In this document: in pieces, positions 63,912 through 64,000 of the stretch
Layout of the letters: each line of letters begins with the position of its first letter
Position numbering within the stretch: position 1 is the first letter of the stretch
Origin: Legionella geestiana
Lineage (GTDB): Bacteria > Pseudomonadota > Gammaproteobacteria > Legionellales > Legionellaceae
Assembly (NCBI RefSeq): GCF_004571195.1
Contig: NZ_CP038271.1
Span: 1,997,501 to 2,061,500 of the forward strand
Direction of reading: 5' to 3'
Length of the DNA stretch: 64,000 bases
Made by a program: the position numbers and the translations under genes
Notes under the pieces: model-generated
The model's input: only the letters and a program-made list of their open reading frames with translations
Told to the model about the DNA's origin: nothing
The model's database searches: none

Positions 63912-64000
63912 ATGGACTTCATTATCAGTGATGATGAATTGGCAGTCATGTATGGATTGCCGCATATACAGCAGTTGGCTTACCTGCGAGGGATTCGGCC
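63912..64000 (+). CDS. lvrA: LvrA-like protein, N-terminal part (cut by window end)
   Basis: The frame starts at ATG 63912 after AAGAGG and encodes MDFIISDDELAVMYGLPHIQ, then QLAYLRGIRP, before the window ends. This start resembles LvrA of the Legionella vir-region regulatory cluster, which lies divergent from prpA in integrative elements. Only 29 residues are visible, so the name rests on memory of the family and on context. Confidence 0.6.
   Translation, partial: MDFIISDDELAVMYGLPHIQQLAYLRGIR

Overview
The window looks like a chromosome segment from a Legionella species or a close relative (Legionellales). The central gene order mdh-nudE-hemW-plsY-tsaD-rpsU-yqeY-dnaG-rpoD is, from memory, the order around rpoD in Legionella. 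The prpA/lvrA-like pair at the right edge is typical of Legionella integrative elements, and several very large proteins have the eukaryote-like domain mixtures of Dot/Icm effectors. The core block is visibly richer in G+C than its flanks, so a high-GC Legionella is a guess. No species can be fixed from sequence alone.

Layout. (1) 1-2.4 kb: remnants of IS6, IS30 and IS21-type elements and broken genes. (2) 2.4-6.5 kb: an IncP/RP4-like DNA-processing module (traI, traJ, oriT, traK, traL, traM) with no mating-pair genes in view, which suggests a mobilisable island. (3) 6.7-18.8 kb: two giant effector-like genes, 1374 and 2658 aa, carrying Sel1, ankyrin, OTU, ADP-ribosyltransferase-like and degenerate OTU modules. 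(4) 18.9-20.4 kb: an excisionase-like gene and a tyrosine integrase abutting the 3' end of a CAU-anticodon tRNA. (5) 20.5-29.8 kb: the conserved core block, ending in tRNA-Pro(GGG). (6) 29.8-64 kb: a second accessory region starting at tRNA-Pro. It contains an ISL3 element with a nested IS982; a type II Thoeris-like defence pair; an AlpA-like regulator; a putative split-borosin RiPP pair; a POT transporter; a TPR protein with four almost identical 456-bp repeats; an APH-GNAT fusion; a roughly 2947-aa HEAT/SecA-like giant; a LuxR regulator; an esterase; a PNPOx protein; and a prpA/lvrA-type control switch.

Four equal-length (1189 bp), apparently identical copies of one IS4-family element lie in region 6. 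Each has its own perfect 9-bp target duplication. Three of them interrupt genes (thsA, the APH-GNAT gene and the SecA-like giant), and removing the IS plus one target copy restores an open frame in all three. The right-hand element therefore appears to be undergoing recent IS expansion and gene inactivation.

How parts may work together. The left island would excise and integrate at the tRNA through its int/xis pair and be mobilised from its RP4-like oriT by conjugation functions supplied elsewhere. The right element is probably controlled by the S24-type repressor PrpA. Near-identical paired operators lie both at its own promoter and at the alpA-like promoter 28.6 kb away. The main candidates for little-described biology are the 54-aa ORF plus tetrapyrrole-methylase-type alpha-N-methyltransferase (split borosin), the giant effector with ART-like and Cys-to-Ser OTU domains, and the HEAT/SecA giant.
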